Positions 20,404 through 31,303 of a DNA stretch of 64,000 bases are shown in pieces. This DNA comes from Saccopteryx bilineata (lineage: Eukaryota > Chordata > Mammalia > Chiroptera > Emballonuridae): the NCBI RefSeq assembly GCF_036850765.1, contig NC_089493.1, positions 129,028,239-129,092,238 on the forward strand, in the 5' to 3' direction. The translations under genes and the position numbers were made by a program. Every line of letters begins with the position of its first letter. The stretch's first letter is position 1. The notes under the pieces were generated by a model. The model did not search any database, was not told where the DNA came from, and saw only the letters and a list, made by a program, of their open reading frames with translations.

Positions 20404-22820
20404 ACAACAAAAAAAATCCTGGGCCTGATGGCTTCACAAGTGAATTCTACCAAATATTCAAAGAAGAACTAACTCCTATCCTTCTCAAGCTATTTCAAAA
20501 AATTTGAGAGGAAGGAAGACTTCCAAGCTCCTTTTATGAGGCGAGCATAATTCTGATTCCAAAACCAGGCAAAGACAACACAAAGAAAGAAAATTATAGA
20601 CCAATATCCCTGATGAATTTAGATGCTAAAATCCTCAACAAAATATTAGCAAACTGGATCCAACAATATATGGAAAAAATTATACACCATGATCAAGAGG
20701 GATTTATTCTTGGGAGGCAAGGCTGGTATAATATTTGCAGATCAATCAATGTGATTCATCACATAAGCAAAAGGAAGGAGAAAAACCACATGATAATTTC
20801 AATAGATGCTGAAAAAGCATTTGATAAAATCCAGCACCCATTCATGATCAAAGCTCTCAACAAAGTGAGAATACAGGGAACATACCTCAACATGATAAAA
20901 GCCATCTATGACAAACCCAGAGCCAACATCATACTCAATGGGCAAAAATTAAAAGCAATCCCCTTAAGATCAGGAACAAGGCAGGGGTGCCCCCTTTCAC
21001 CACTCTTATTCAACATAGTCCTGGAAGTCCTAGCCAATCAGACAAGAAGAAGAAATATTTGGCATTCAAGTTGGAAAAGAAGAAGTAAAGCTATCATTAT
21101 TTGCAGATGATATGATATTGCATATAGAAAACCCTAAAGTCTCAGTCAAAAAACTTCTGGACCTGATAAATGAATTCAGCAAAGTGGCAGGATATAAAAT
21201 GAATACTCAGAAATCAGAGGCATTTTTATACACCAACAGTGAACAGTCAGAAAGAAAAATTAAGGAAACAATCCCCTTCACTATTACAACCAAAAAAATA
21301 AAGTACCTAGGAGTAAATTTAAACAAGGAGACTAAAGACTTGTACTTGGAATATTATAAAACATTGATAAAAGAAATCAAAGGTACAAACAAGTGGAAGC
21401 ATATACCGTGCTCATGGTTAGGAAGAATAAACATCATTAAAATGTCTATATTACCCAAACCTATTTATAAATTCAATGCAATACCAATTAAAATACCAAT
21501 GACATACTTTAAAGATACAGATTACATATTCCAAAAATTTATTTGGAACCAAAAAAGAACACGAATATTCTCAGCAATCTTAAAAAAAAAGAATAAAGTG
21601 GGAGGTATCACACTTCCTGATATCAAGTTATACTGCAAGGCCATTGTACTCAAAACAGCCTGATACTGGCATAAGAACAGGCATATAGATCAATGGAACA
21701 GAACAGAGAACCCAGAAATAAACCCACACCTCTATGGACAACTGATATTTGACAAAGGAGGTAAGGGCATACAATGGAGTAAAGACAGCCTCTTTAATAA
21801 ATGGTGTTGAGAAAATTGGACAGCTACCTGCAAAAAAATGAAACTAGACCACCAACTTACACCATTCACAAAAATAAACTCAAAATGGATAAAAGACTTA
21901 AATGTAAGCCGTGAAACCATAATCATCTTGGAAGAAAACATAGGCAGTAAGCTCTCCGACATCTCTCGCAGCAATATATTTGCTGATTTATCTCCACGGG
22001 GAAGTGAAATAAAAGACAGGATAAACAAATGGGACTATATCAAACTAAAAAGCTTTTGCACAGCCAAAGCAACAAGAACAGAATAAAAAGACAAACTACA
22101 CAATAGGAGAACATATTTGACAATATGTCTGATAAGGGGTTAATAACCAAAATTTATAAAGAACTTGTAAAACTCAACACCAGGAAGACAAACAATCCAA
22201 TCAAAAAATTGGCAAAAGAAATGAATAGTCACTTCTCCAAAGAGGACATACAGATGGCCAATAGCCATATGAAAAAATGCTCAACATCACTAATGATTAG
22301 AGAAATGCAAATTGAAACCATAATGAGGTATCACCTCACACCAGTCAGAATGGCGCTCATCAATAAAACAACTCTGAATAAGTGCTGGTGAGGATGTGGA
22401 GAAAAGTGAACCCTCCTGCACTGCTGGTGGGAATGCAGACTGGTGCAGCCACTGTTGAAAACAGTATGGAGCCTCAAAAAATTAAAAATCGAACTGCCTT
22501 TTGACCCAGCTATCCCACTTTTATGAATATACCCTAAGAACACCATAGCACTGTTCCAAAAGGAGAAATGCACCCCCATGTTTATGGCAGCATTGTTCAC
22601 AATAGCAAAGATCTGGAAACAACCCAAGTGTCCGTCAGTGGACGAGTGGATTAAAAAGCTTTGGTACATGTATACTAAGGAATACTACTCAGCCATAAGA
22701 AATAATGACATCAGATCATTTACAATAACATGGATGGACCTTGATAACATTATACGGAGTGAAATAAATAAATCAGAAAAAACTAAGAACTATATGAATC
22801 CATACATAGATGGGACATAA
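20404..22820 (+). pseudogene. L1 copy A ORF2, 3' part
   Basis: Reverse transcriptase and C-terminal parts of copy A. The [10 protein letters not shown] motif is normal here (near 20981-21010), but the frame breaks near 21030-21110 (just before FADD), with further stops near 21661, 21808, 22084 and 22390. It is therefore inactive but easily aligned to copy B. Confidence 0.92.
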
Positions 22821-23104
22821 AAATGAGACTCGGAGACATGGACAAGAATGTGATGGTAACAGGGTGGGGTGGGGTGGGGATGTGGGGAGGGGGCGAGGAA
22901 GGAGAGAGAGGGGGTGGGAGGATGGGAGTGGCACAAAGAAAACCAAATAGAAGGTGACGGAAGACAATTTGACTTTGGGTGAGGGGTATGCAACAGAATC
23001 AAATGTCAAAATAATCTGGAGATGTTTTCTCTGAACATATGTACCCTGATTTATCAATGTCACTGCATTAAAATTAATTAAAAATAAGATTAAAAAAATA
23101 AAAG
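22821..23104 (+). mobile_element. L1 copy A 3' UTR and tail
   Basis: G-rich tract (22860-22930), conserved ATGTACCCTGATTTATCAATG and an A-rich end, followed by the 3' target duplication from 23105. Confidence 0.9.
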
Positions 23105-23120
23105 TAAAACTAAGCCTTAG

Positions 23121-23253
23121 CAGGGGTCTCAAACTCGCGGCCCGCAGACTAATCCACGAAGTTCAAAATATTTTGGATAAAATTAAGTAAACCCGTGGAT
23201 TAGTCTGCGGGCTGCACAAAATTGTTCGGCGGGCCGCGAGTTTGAGACCCCTG
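23121..23253. mobile_element. Fold-back DNA transposon, 133 bp
   Basis: The terminal inverted repeats are a near-perfect match of about 23 bp (CAGGGGTCTCAAACTCGCGG at the left, its complement CCGCGAGTTTGAGACCCCTG at the right). A second internal inverted pair, GCAGACTAATCCACG and CGTGGATTAGTCTGC, makes nearly the whole element able to fold. It has no coding capacity, so it needs a transposase supplied in trans. The flanking 6 bp CCTTAG are repeated (23115-23120 and 23254-23259). CAGGGGT ends suggest the hAT group, but hAT elements normally make 8-bp duplications, so the superfamily is uncertain. Confidence 0.88.
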
Positions 23254-23259
23254 CCTTAG

Positions 23260-23365
23260 GGTATAACAACCCTGCCTGCTTACAGCCTGTCCCCCACACC
23301 CAATGCAAACTATAAGCGAGCAAATCTATATATCATATTTACAAACTTATTTGACCAACAGACCA
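23260..23365 (-). mobile_element. LTR of second family, minus strand, part 2
   Basis: Short remainder of the LTR interrupted by L1 copy A, ending CAGACCA just before the old L1 resumes. Assignment rests on position between the target duplication and the L1 junction. Confidence 0.45.
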
Positions 23366-24220
23366 GTACAAAAATGTTCATAACAGCTTAAAAAACAAAC
23401 AAACAGAAAACAACCCAAATGTCCAGCAGCAGATGAAGAACGAACCCATAGTGATACTATCTCACAATAGAGTGTGATTCAGCAGTAAAAAGGGATGAAC
23501 TGCACTGGCCGGTTGGCTCAGCGGTAGAGCGTCGGCCTGGCGTGCGTGGGACCCAGGTTCGATTCCCGGCCAGGGCACATAAGAGAAGCGCCCATTTGCT
23601 TCTCCACACAACCCCCCTCCTTCCTCTCTGTCTCTCTCTTCCCCTCCCGCAGCCAAGGCTCCATTGGAGCAAAGATGGCCCGGGCGCTGGAGATGGCTCC
23701 TTGACCTCTGCCCCAGGCGCTAGAGTGGCTCTGGTCTCGGTAGAGCGACGCCCCGGAGAAGCAGAGCATCGCCCCTAGTGGGCGTGCCGGGTGGATCCCG
23801 GTTGGGCGCATGTGGGAGTCTGTCTGACTGTCTCTCCCCGTTTCCAGCTTCAGAAAAAAAAAAAAAAAGGATGAACTACTGACACACACAGCAATGCATG
23901 GATGAAGCTAATGGACTATTACACTCAGCAAAAGAAACGGATACAAAAGAGTACATTCTGTGTGCTTTCAGATATATTAAGTCCAGGAACAGAAAAGCCA
24001 AGCTATAGTGACAGACATCAGACCCATGGTTGCCCTTGGGAGTTGAAGATTGGCAGGCAGGAGAACTCCTAAGAGAATTTGGAGCCTTTGAAAATGTTTT
24101 ATATCTTGTTTTGGATGGTAGTGCCCCTGGGTGTATACAGATATTAAATATCACCTAATTGAATATGTGAGATCTGTGCTTTTTATTGTATAAAATAATG
24201 CCCTAATAAATACTACAGGT
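23366..24220 (+). mobile_element. Old L1 3' end, second piece
   Basis: Continues the L1 of 10009-10312 (GTACAAAAATGTTCATAACAGC, in part; AACCCAAATGTCCAGCAGCAG; then the terminal 3' region to about 24220). Interrupted by a long SINE. Confidence 0.75.
23502..23868 (+). mobile_element. Long tRNA-derived SINE
   Basis: Head with TGGCTCAGCGG and GGTTCGATTCC, the standard body, and a poly(A) tail. The duplication GGATGAACT flanks it (23493-23501 and 23869-23877). Confidence 0.93.
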
Positions 24221-24262
24221 TTATCTTTTATATATATAAAATATATATATATATATTTAAAA
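24221..24262. repeat. AT dinucleotide repeat
   Basis: Low-complexity TATATATA run around 24231-24256 at the tail of the old L1. Confidence 0.85.
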
Positions 24263-24289
24263 ACCACAATGGCTAAATTATGGAGTGAT

Positions 24290-24420
24290 TTGCACTATGC
24301 TTTGCCTTCCCACTAGATTGTAAGCCTCAGGAGGTTGGAAGCCACATCTGCTTTGTTCTTTACTGTATCCCCAGCACCTTATGTAGCATCGGGGACTTCC
24401 TAAATGCTCAAGTCACATTT
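24290..24420 (+). repeat. Probable L2-type relic
   Basis: CCCACTAGATTGTAAGCCTC and ATCCCCAGCACCTTATG are characteristic of the L2 3' region. Diverged. Confidence 0.55.
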
Positions 24421-24769
24421 GTTAAAATCATAGGTATGTTTTTAAGAGGCCCTGTTATAAACTGTAGCTTTCTGCCTCCCTCTGCAGACACGATCTGTCC
24501 TTGGCAGATGCTGGTTGTCCCAGAAGCTTGAGCACAGGTGCATTGTCTAGGCGGGGAGCTTGCAGGTGGGATCCCAGCAGGGCCCTGGGTGTCCTTGGGC
24601 ACTGACAGGGTCCCAGCTGTGAGCACCATCTGCTCCTGTGAAGGGTGTCTGACAGCATCACAGCCCTGGACCTGAAGGGTGAGCGCCTCTAAGACTAAAT
24701 GTCACACTCCCATTCCTGTCCTTCCTCCTGTAATAAGCCACCGAAAAGTCATGTTAACCCTGCAAAAAA

Positions 24770-24970
24770 AAGAGAGTGCCAACATACAGGCTGCTTTGTG
24801 GTTTACCAAGTATTTGCCTACAAACGATGTTATTTTATCCTTCCGGGGACCCTGTAAAGTAGGTATTTACTAAACCTATTTTACAGAGAGGTTAAGTGAC
24901 TGACCAAGGTCGCACACACCTTGGACCTGGATTGAAACCAAGTTTCTGTCCATTTACTATTGAATTAGAT
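24770..24970 (+). repeat. MIR-type relic
   Basis: Contains the MIR core-like order: TTTATCCTTCCGGGGACCC, CCTATTTTACAGAGAGG, TTAAGTGACTGACCAAGGTC, then CACAC. Ancient tRNA-derived SINE. Confidence 0.65.
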
Positions 24971-25129
24971 ACAGTACTGCTGTGTCATTTAAGGACCTTC
25001 AGAATAAACTTCTGAAATCTGATCCCTTCAAGCTTCACTGAGCTAATGGAAAGATAAGTAACAGATATCCCTTGCCTTGACTGCAATTTATTCTACATGC
25101 CCCTGAAAGATTAGCCCGCCTAGACAGCT

Positions 25130-25660
25130 GTTATGATAGTGTCACTGCCCCCCCAGCCCCCATGCAAATTTTCATGCTCCTCACCACCTACCAAGTAACA
25201 TTCACTCTCCTTAGCTGCTGCTCAGTGCTCTTCCTCCCAACTCATCTTGGTGGCCTCATCTCTAAGAAACCTTGCCTTCTGGCTCCATGCCACTGCTCCT
25301 CAACTTGCTGTCCACGTGGGATACCACTTTTTCCACCTTCCCTTGGGAAACTTTTTCTCACCCTTCAAGTTAGGACTGAAATGCCACCACCATTCCCATT
25401 TGTAAATGTTTACTTCATCTGTGTCCTTTGAACACTGGATTTACTCCTTCACAGGGCATTGCGGGGCGTCACAAGTATCCCTCTGTCTTTCTTGTTAGGG
25501 CGGCAGGTCCTAGAAGGCTGGATGCATTCCTCACCCATTTCGGTAACCACTGTGGATACTGGCATAGCTACACACTGTAGATATTTAATCAGTATTGTGC
25601 AGAGTGACAACGTTACCACCTCTCCAACCATTGTCTATGCATTTAATACCCTCTGACATG
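25130..25660 (+). repeat. Probable L2-type relic
   Basis: CT-rich exon-like text (CTTGGTGGCCTCATC, CCTTGCCTTCTGGCTCC) followed by TCCTAGAAGGCTGGATGC and TAGATATTTAATCAGTATTG, as in L2 3' ends. No coding support. Confidence 0.4.
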
Positions 25661-26109
25661 CAGAGCTTTTTAAAAAAATGTTTGCATTATAACTTTATTT
25701 TTTGGATATGGTTACCATAGCCTCCATTCTCTGTACACATTGCTTCCGACTTGACAGACCAGATGAATAGCTAAATTCTTTGTAAGCGGGGTGGACATGC
25801 AGCGAAACTGCGGAGTCCACAGTTTTCTGGCTGTGAAACCTTGGAACACATTGCTTTTGCTCTTAGGACCTTATTTTACCTCTGTCTATTCAACCGGGGG
25901 AGATCGTCTCTGTTTGGCTTCTTTAATTCGTCGCCAGGTATTTGGGAGGACAAATGAAATAACAGGTATAGAAATGCTTTGTCGACTACAAATCCCCCAG
26001 ACCTGTCATTTAGGTGCATCTGCTGTTTAAGGCAGCATTCCATCCACAAGTTCTCTTTTGGGGAGAACTTGACAGTGTATCTAGGGGTTTGCAGGATGAT
26101 GAGGACATG

Positions 26110-26850
26110 GTCCCAATGAGGCTGTGCTGCACAGGACATTGCGGGGCGGTGGGCGAGGGGGGGGGGAATTGGGGAGGACACATTGGTCCAGGCGCCTGAG
26201 GGAACCGCCTCGCCTGGCTTGCATAGGTCACAGGCATTGGCCGGTGTTGGGAAGTGTCTCCATCCACGCGTGGATGGTGCCCCGGGCTACCTGGGACAGG
26301 TGGGAGCCTGCATACTGCAGGGCCAGGACCAATGAACACTTACAGGCAGCACAACCCCACTGCAGGTTGGAGTCATGACCTCCCCTTTGTCCACCAAGAG
26401 AAGGCGCCCGAGAGCCCAAGCGACTCCGCAACCGAAGAGCCCCCTGCAGGACGGAGCCTTCACAGCCTGCCCATTGGCTTGTGTGAAAGGGGAGGGCGGG
26501 CCTTATGTCACCTCACGTCCTGTTTGGCCAGCTGCGTGATTGACTGGAAGGCGCCCTCTGCCTGTGTGCCCCAGGCAAGCTGGACATGGCGGAGGCAGGA
26601 AAAGAGCAGGTGGGCATCGGGCTTTTCAATGGAGATGTGTCACAGTGGCCGCTGCAACGGTATGGCCGTTTCATGCCCTTAGGCATCGGAGAGCCTGGTC
26701 TGGAAGCCGGGATGGCCTCTGCTCCTACGTGGAAGGTGAGGCCTGTGGGTGGGCGGGCAAGGCCGCGAGGTGCCGCCTTCAAGGGAAGGGAGGGAAGCTA
26801 GGCCGGAGCCACGTGGGCGGGCACTGTGAGACCGCTAACGGGGGACATTG
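26110..26850 (+). promoter_or_regulatory. CpG-rich patch, candidate promoter
   Basis: GC- and CpG-rich DNA in an otherwise AT-rich, repeat-filled window, with no recognisable transposon in it. On the plus strand it has a CCAAT box in CCCATTGGCTTG (26470-26481), a GC-box-like GGGCGGG (26494-26500) and a CRE-like CCTCACGTCC (26512-26521), all 65-120 bp upstream of the ATG at 26586. This is the order expected of a TATA-less CpG promoter. Binding is inferred from motifs only. Confidence 0.45.
26586..26735 (+). CDS. Candidate first coding exon, unknown gene
   Basis: A 50-codon frame from an ATG in a strong context (G at -3, G at +4) to AAG followed by GTGAGG, a consensus splice donor; the junction falls between codons (phase 0). 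The peptide begins MAEAGKEQVGIGLF and continues through NGDVSQWPLQRYGRFM. I recognise no domain and no gene. The frame stays open past the donor to 26801, where the added residues are glycine- and arginine-rich, as an intron would be. I find no matching downstream exon in the window, so if real the gene has a long first intron or this is a non-coding or decayed first exon. Confidence 0.3.
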
Positions 26851-27149
26851 GTGTGTAGAGAGCTGTGCAAGATATGGGTGCAACCCAGCATGCCCTCATA
26901 GAACATGCATATGGACAGGAGACGTGTTTACACATCAATTATATGTTAGGTATTATTCAGGGAGTTGGGGATGCGTCAGTGAAAGAGATACAGTTGTCTC
27001 CACCCTCATGCATGTTTTTGGTCTATTAGAGAATTAGTACTTACCAAACAACCATGTAAGTTATGTAAAACCAGCTCCACATCCGTTATGTGGGAGGGAA
27101 GGTTGGACAGCTCATCATCAAGTTATGGGCAGTTGGCCACATGTTCACA

Positions 27150-27400
27150 CAAAGGACTAAATCCCAGTCCTAACTCTGCCACTGAGCTTCAGTGACCTTG
27201 GTAAAATTATCCTCTCTGTACTTTAATTACTTTTTCTTATAGTGCAGAGTATATTGATCAGTGTTGCCCCATTGAATTTAATTTTCTAAATAAAATTAAA
27301 AAAAATAGAGATTATGATAGTGCCTACTTCATCAGATTGTTGTGAATGCTGAGTTTAATACATAAGTCACCTGTAACAGTGCCTTGTATAACATTATATA
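27150..27400 (+). repeat. MIR-type relic
   Basis: AACTCTGCCACTGAGC, TGACCTTGGTAAAATTA, then GATAGTGCCTACTTCATCAG and TTGTTGTGAATGCTGAG follow MIR order. Diverged. Confidence 0.6.
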
Positions 27401-27420
27401 AGGGTTTGGTGCTACTGCTG

Positions 27421-27448
27421 TTATTATTATTATTATTATTATTATTTT
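27421..27448. repeat. TTA trinucleotide repeat
   Basis: Eight or so TTA units in a row. Confidence 0.9.
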
Positions 27449-27772
27449 GGTGATGTTTTAACACTGTGGGTTGCTAGGCAGCCATTTTCTTTTGGTCTAG
27501 TTTGTTCAAGTGGACCCTGGGATTTTGGATTATGCTTGTGCATGTATATGTTGGTGTGATTTGAGCAGCAGTGGGTAAAAGAAGAGTAAAAGAGAACAAG
27601 TAAATATTCCAGGTAGAGGACACAACATGTGCAGTGGCCCTGCACCTGGAGAAATCTCATCATATATAATGTGCAGAGAAAAAGAGTAGGCTGTTGCTTA
27701 TGGAGAACACTGGGAATGATAGCATGAGATGAGATTGTCAGGGGTCTCATGAACATTATCCTAATTCCTGAC
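27449..27772 (+). repeat. Old interspersed repeat, class unclear
   Basis: Text such as CAGTGGCCCTGCACC and, after the SINE, GGAAGCCACTGAAGGG and GATCACTCTGGCTAAAGTG resembles a common ancient mammalian repeat. I cannot assign its class. It resumes after the SINE at 28063. Confidence 0.35.
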
Positions 27773-28062
27773 CAGGTGATGGTGCAGTGGCTAGAGTGTC
27801 AGCCTGGGACACTGAGGTCCCAGGTTCAAAACCTCATTGGCTTGAGCCCAAAGGTTGCTGGCTTGAAGCCAAGGTCACTGGCTTGAGCCCAAAGTCTCTG
27901 CCTTGAGCAAGGGGTCACTAGCTTGGCTGGAGCCCCTCCAGTATGAGAAGCAATCAATGAATAACTAAAAGTGCCACAACTACAAATTGATGCTTTTCAT
28001 CTCTCTCCCTTTCTGTCTCTGCCTCTGTCTCTCTCACTAAAGCAAGCAAACAAATAAAAACA
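27773..28062 (+). mobile_element. GA/CT-rich tRNA-derived SINE, 3rd family
   Basis: Starts CCTGACCAGGTGATGGTGCAG, B-box-like GGTTCAAAACC, then repeated GGCTTGAGCCCAAAG-type phrases and a CT-rich end. Diverged, so older than the poly(A) SINEs. Confidence 0.8.
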
Positions 28063-28860
28063 ATAGGAAGCCACTGAAGGGTTCTAAGTAGGAACATTTT
28101 CTTCTTTGAAAGATCACTCTGGCTAAAGTGTGGAGATGAAATTGGAGGAGAATATGAATAGATTCAGGAAGATGACTTAGAATGCCATTGCAATGTGGTA
28201 GTCAGGAGGTGATGATGATGACTTAGACTGGAGGATGGAGGTGAGAGGGGAGGATGGCAGTACAGGTGGGAAACTGAGCGTGTCAAAGCTATCTTTTGCA
28301 GGCCAAAAGGGCAAGAATTGGAGATTGATTGGATACGAGTGGTGACAGTACAGGGCTTCTGGGTCTAGCAGGAGCAACTGGGTAGATGGTTCAGGAATGG
28401 GGAAATTGGAGGATGAACAGTGAGGAAATAATACATGACTTCAGTTTGGGATGTATTGAGTTTTAAATATGTTTAAGAAACATCCAGGTGGAGATGTTGA
28501 ATAGCTAGTTGGGTGTACTGGTCTAGACTCAGAAGAGAGATCTGGCCTTGAGATGCAAATGTGTAGTCAGCATGAAAGTGTGTCATCACCATGAAAAGGA
28601 TGTTTATATTCAGGAGATTATTTGAGATTTCAGGACCAAGCTCCAAGGTAGCATTTGTAGGTTAGGTAGGGGGAACAGAGTCCTTAAAGATTGACAAGGG
28701 ACAGAGTTGGGCACCCAGGAGAATGTAGGCCCATCAAAGCTACAGAAAGCTATTTCAAGAGGGAGAGGACGGTTCACTTTGTTGAATGATGCAGCAAAGT
28801 AAGGGGAAATGATGACTACAGCAGTCCATAAGATTTAGCAATATGAAGGTCCTTACAGTC
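28063..28860 (+). repeat. Old interspersed repeat, continued
   Basis: Continuation of the 27449 element, with no open frame of note. It probably also extends to about 29350 after the next SINE. Class not determined. Confidence 0.35.
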
Positions 28861-28864
28861 TTTT

Positions 28865-29212
28865 TTAAATTAAGTGAGAAGTGGGGAGGCAGAGAGACAG
28901 ACTCCTGCTTGTGCCCGACCGGATCCACCTGGCAAGATTCCTCCAGGCAATGCTCTGCCCCTCTGGGCTGCTTCTGAGCTATTTTAGTGCCTGAGGCATG
29001 GCCATTGAGCCATCCTCAGTGCCTGGGGCCAACTTGCTTAACCATTTGAGCCATGGCTGTGGGAGACGGAGAGAGAGAGAGAGAGAGAGAAGGGGAAGGA
29101 GGAAGGATGGAGAAGCAGATGGCCATTTCTTCTGTGTGTCCTGACTGGGAATCAAACCCTGGACTTGCACATGCTGGGCCAATGCTCTACTGCTGAGCTA
29201 ACTGGCCAGGGC
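28865..29212 (-). mobile_element. Long tRNA-derived SINE, old copy
   Basis: Minus-strand relative of the long SINE, strongly diverged, with a GAGA-repeat expansion (29066-29090). The head at the right end reads GCCCTGGCCAGTTAGCTCAG on the minus strand. Confidence 0.82.
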
Positions 29213-29540
29213 CTTTATGGTCTTTACCAAGATAAATTTTAATAGAATGAATGGAGTGGAAGCCAGGTAGAGGTGGGCCAAAGAGTGACTGGTAGGTGAG
29301 GAAGTGGAGCCAGTGTGCATAGTCTGACTTTGCTATGAATGTGAGCAGAGAGAAGGGTTAATGGATTGTTCATCAAATTCTAGAATATTAGAGCTAAAGA
29401 CATTACTTAAAGCTTGAAAATAAGTATATCTAGAATCATAAAAAAAAACATTAAATACTTAATTATATTCTTGTGGAACATTGTGTCCTGAGAAATTACA
29501 TTGGCTGCAAATGCAAAATGAGGTAAATAAAGAATTAAAT

Positions 29541-29838
29541 CAGCCTGGGATGCTGAGAACCCAGGTTCGAAACCCTGAGGTCGCCAGCTTGAGCACGGGG
29601 TCACTGGCTTAAGCATGGGATGATAGACATGGCCCCATGGTTGCTGGCTTAAGCCCAAAGGTTGCTGGATTGAAGCCCAAAGTCGCTGGCTTGAGCAAGG
29701 GGTCACTGGCTTGAATGGAGCCCCCTGGTCAAGATACACATGAGAAAGCAATCAATGAACAACTAAGGTGCTGTAACTATGAGTTGATGCTTCTCATCTT
29801 TCTCCCTTCCTGTGTCTCTCTCAAAAATAAAATAAGGA
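29541..29838 (+). mobile_element. GA/CT-rich SINE, 5'-truncated
   Basis: Third-family SINE lacking the A-box region; the B-box-like GGTTCGAAACC is near 29564. It ends AAAAATAAAATAAG directly before the next SINE. Confidence 0.78.
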
Positions 29839-29841
29839 GGC

Positions 29842-30210
29842 CCTGGCCGGTTGGCTCAGTGGTAGAGCGTTGGCCTGGCGTGCAGGAGTCCCGGGTTCGA
29901 TTCCCAGCCAGGGCACACAGGAGAAGCACCCATTTGCTTCTCCACCCCTCCCCCTCTCCTTCCTCTCTGTCTCTCTCTTCCCCTCCCGCAGCCAAGGCTC
30001 CATTGGAGCAAAGTTGGCCCAGGCGTTGAGGATGGTTCCATGGCCTCTGCCTCAGGCGCTAGAATGGCTCTGGTTACAACAGAGCGACGCCCCAGATGGG
30101 CAGAGCATTGCCCCCTGGTGGGCATGCCGGGTGGATCCCGATCGGGCGCATGCGGGAGTCTGTCTGACTGCCTCCCCGTTTCCAACTTCAGAAAAATACA
30201 AAAAAAAAAA
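29842..30210 (+). mobile_element. Long tRNA-derived SINE
   Basis: GCCCTGGCCGG start, TGGCTCAGTGG, GGTTCGATTCC, standard body and A tail. It inserted in or next to the A-rich tail of the previous SINE, a common landing place for L1-type integration. Confidence 0.93.
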
Positions 30211-30298
30211 ATGAAGGAAGGAAGGAAGGAGGTAGGGAGGGAGGGAAGGAGGGAAGAAGGAAGGAATCAAGGAAGGAATCAAGGAAGGAATCAATCTT
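30211..30298. repeat. GGAA-rich simple repeat
   Basis: Expanded from the SINE tail: GGAAGGAAGG and GGGAGGGAGG runs, then three GGAAGGAATCAA units in tandem (about 30262-30297). Confidence 0.85.
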
Positions 30299-30920
30299 GG
30301 GATGTTTGAATACATTTAATTTTTGACACTGCCCTACAGATTCCTTAATGCCTTTTCTTTACACTCTCCAAACCCATGCTGCCCAGATGGTTGGGTGTAT
30401 TGGCTCAGATACAGCCGACAACTTCTAGATTCTTATACTGCAACCTAGAGGCCACGGGCATTTGACCATTTGAAGGAGTTGATTGTTGTTACATTTTTCC
30501 CCCTTCTTTTTTGCAAAACTCTTCATAATTGCTTATACAGAACAGCACTTTTCAACTGTTTTCAAATGTTTGGCATAAAGCCATGGCCACATGGAAATAA
30601 ATGAGGTTGGCTTTTGCAGTGCTTTTGAAAAGCGAACATTTGTACTTTCCTTTGAATCTGTGCCAAACCATTATACCTGCTGTGATCAGTTTCAGCTTAG
30701 GTCTGTAATTTAAAAAAAAGAAATGAAAGGAAAAACAAGATTTGTTCTATATTGTGTGTACCATGACTATTGTGCAATAGTAATAATAAAAGATGAACCA
30801 GCTAAAGAACCATTCTAAAGTTTGATGTGCATTTCTTACTCTAAAAATATGTGCTACCCTCAGTAAAAAAATATGTTAAGTGAAGCATTAAAATATATTA
30901 TTTTGGAGGATAGAGTCATT
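30299..30920. other. Unique DNA, no gene seen
   Basis: AT-rich sequence without a supported exon, RNA gene or young repeat. Confidence 0.5.
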
Positions 30921-30933
30921 CTGGTATTTTTCT

Positions 30934-31289
30934 GTGTATGTGTGACAGAGACACAGAGAGGGACAGATAGAAACAGACAGATAGTAAGGGAGAGAGATGA
31001 GAAGCATCAATTCTTCGTTGCAGCACCTTAGGTGTTCACTGACTGCTTTATCATATGTGCCTTGACCTGGGGGCTACAGCAGAGCGAGTGATCCCTTGTT
31101 CAAGCCAATGACCTTGGGCTTCAAGCCAGTGACCATGGGGTCATGCCTATGTTCCCACGCTCAAGCCAGTGACCCCACACTCAAACCGGATGAGCTCAGG
31201 CTCAAGCCTGAGACCTCAGGGTTTCAAACCTGGGTCCTCTGAATCCCAGTCTGATGCTCCTATATCCACCGCACCACCTCCTGGTCAGG
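30934..31289 (-). mobile_element. GA-rich tRNA-derived SINE, 3rd family
   Basis: Minus-strand copy ending in the reverse of GCCTGACCAGG. The flanks share CTGGT(C)ATTTTTCT (about 30921-30933 and 31290-31303), an imperfect target duplication. Confidence 0.82.
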
Positions 31290-31303
31290 CTGGTCATTTT
31301 TCT

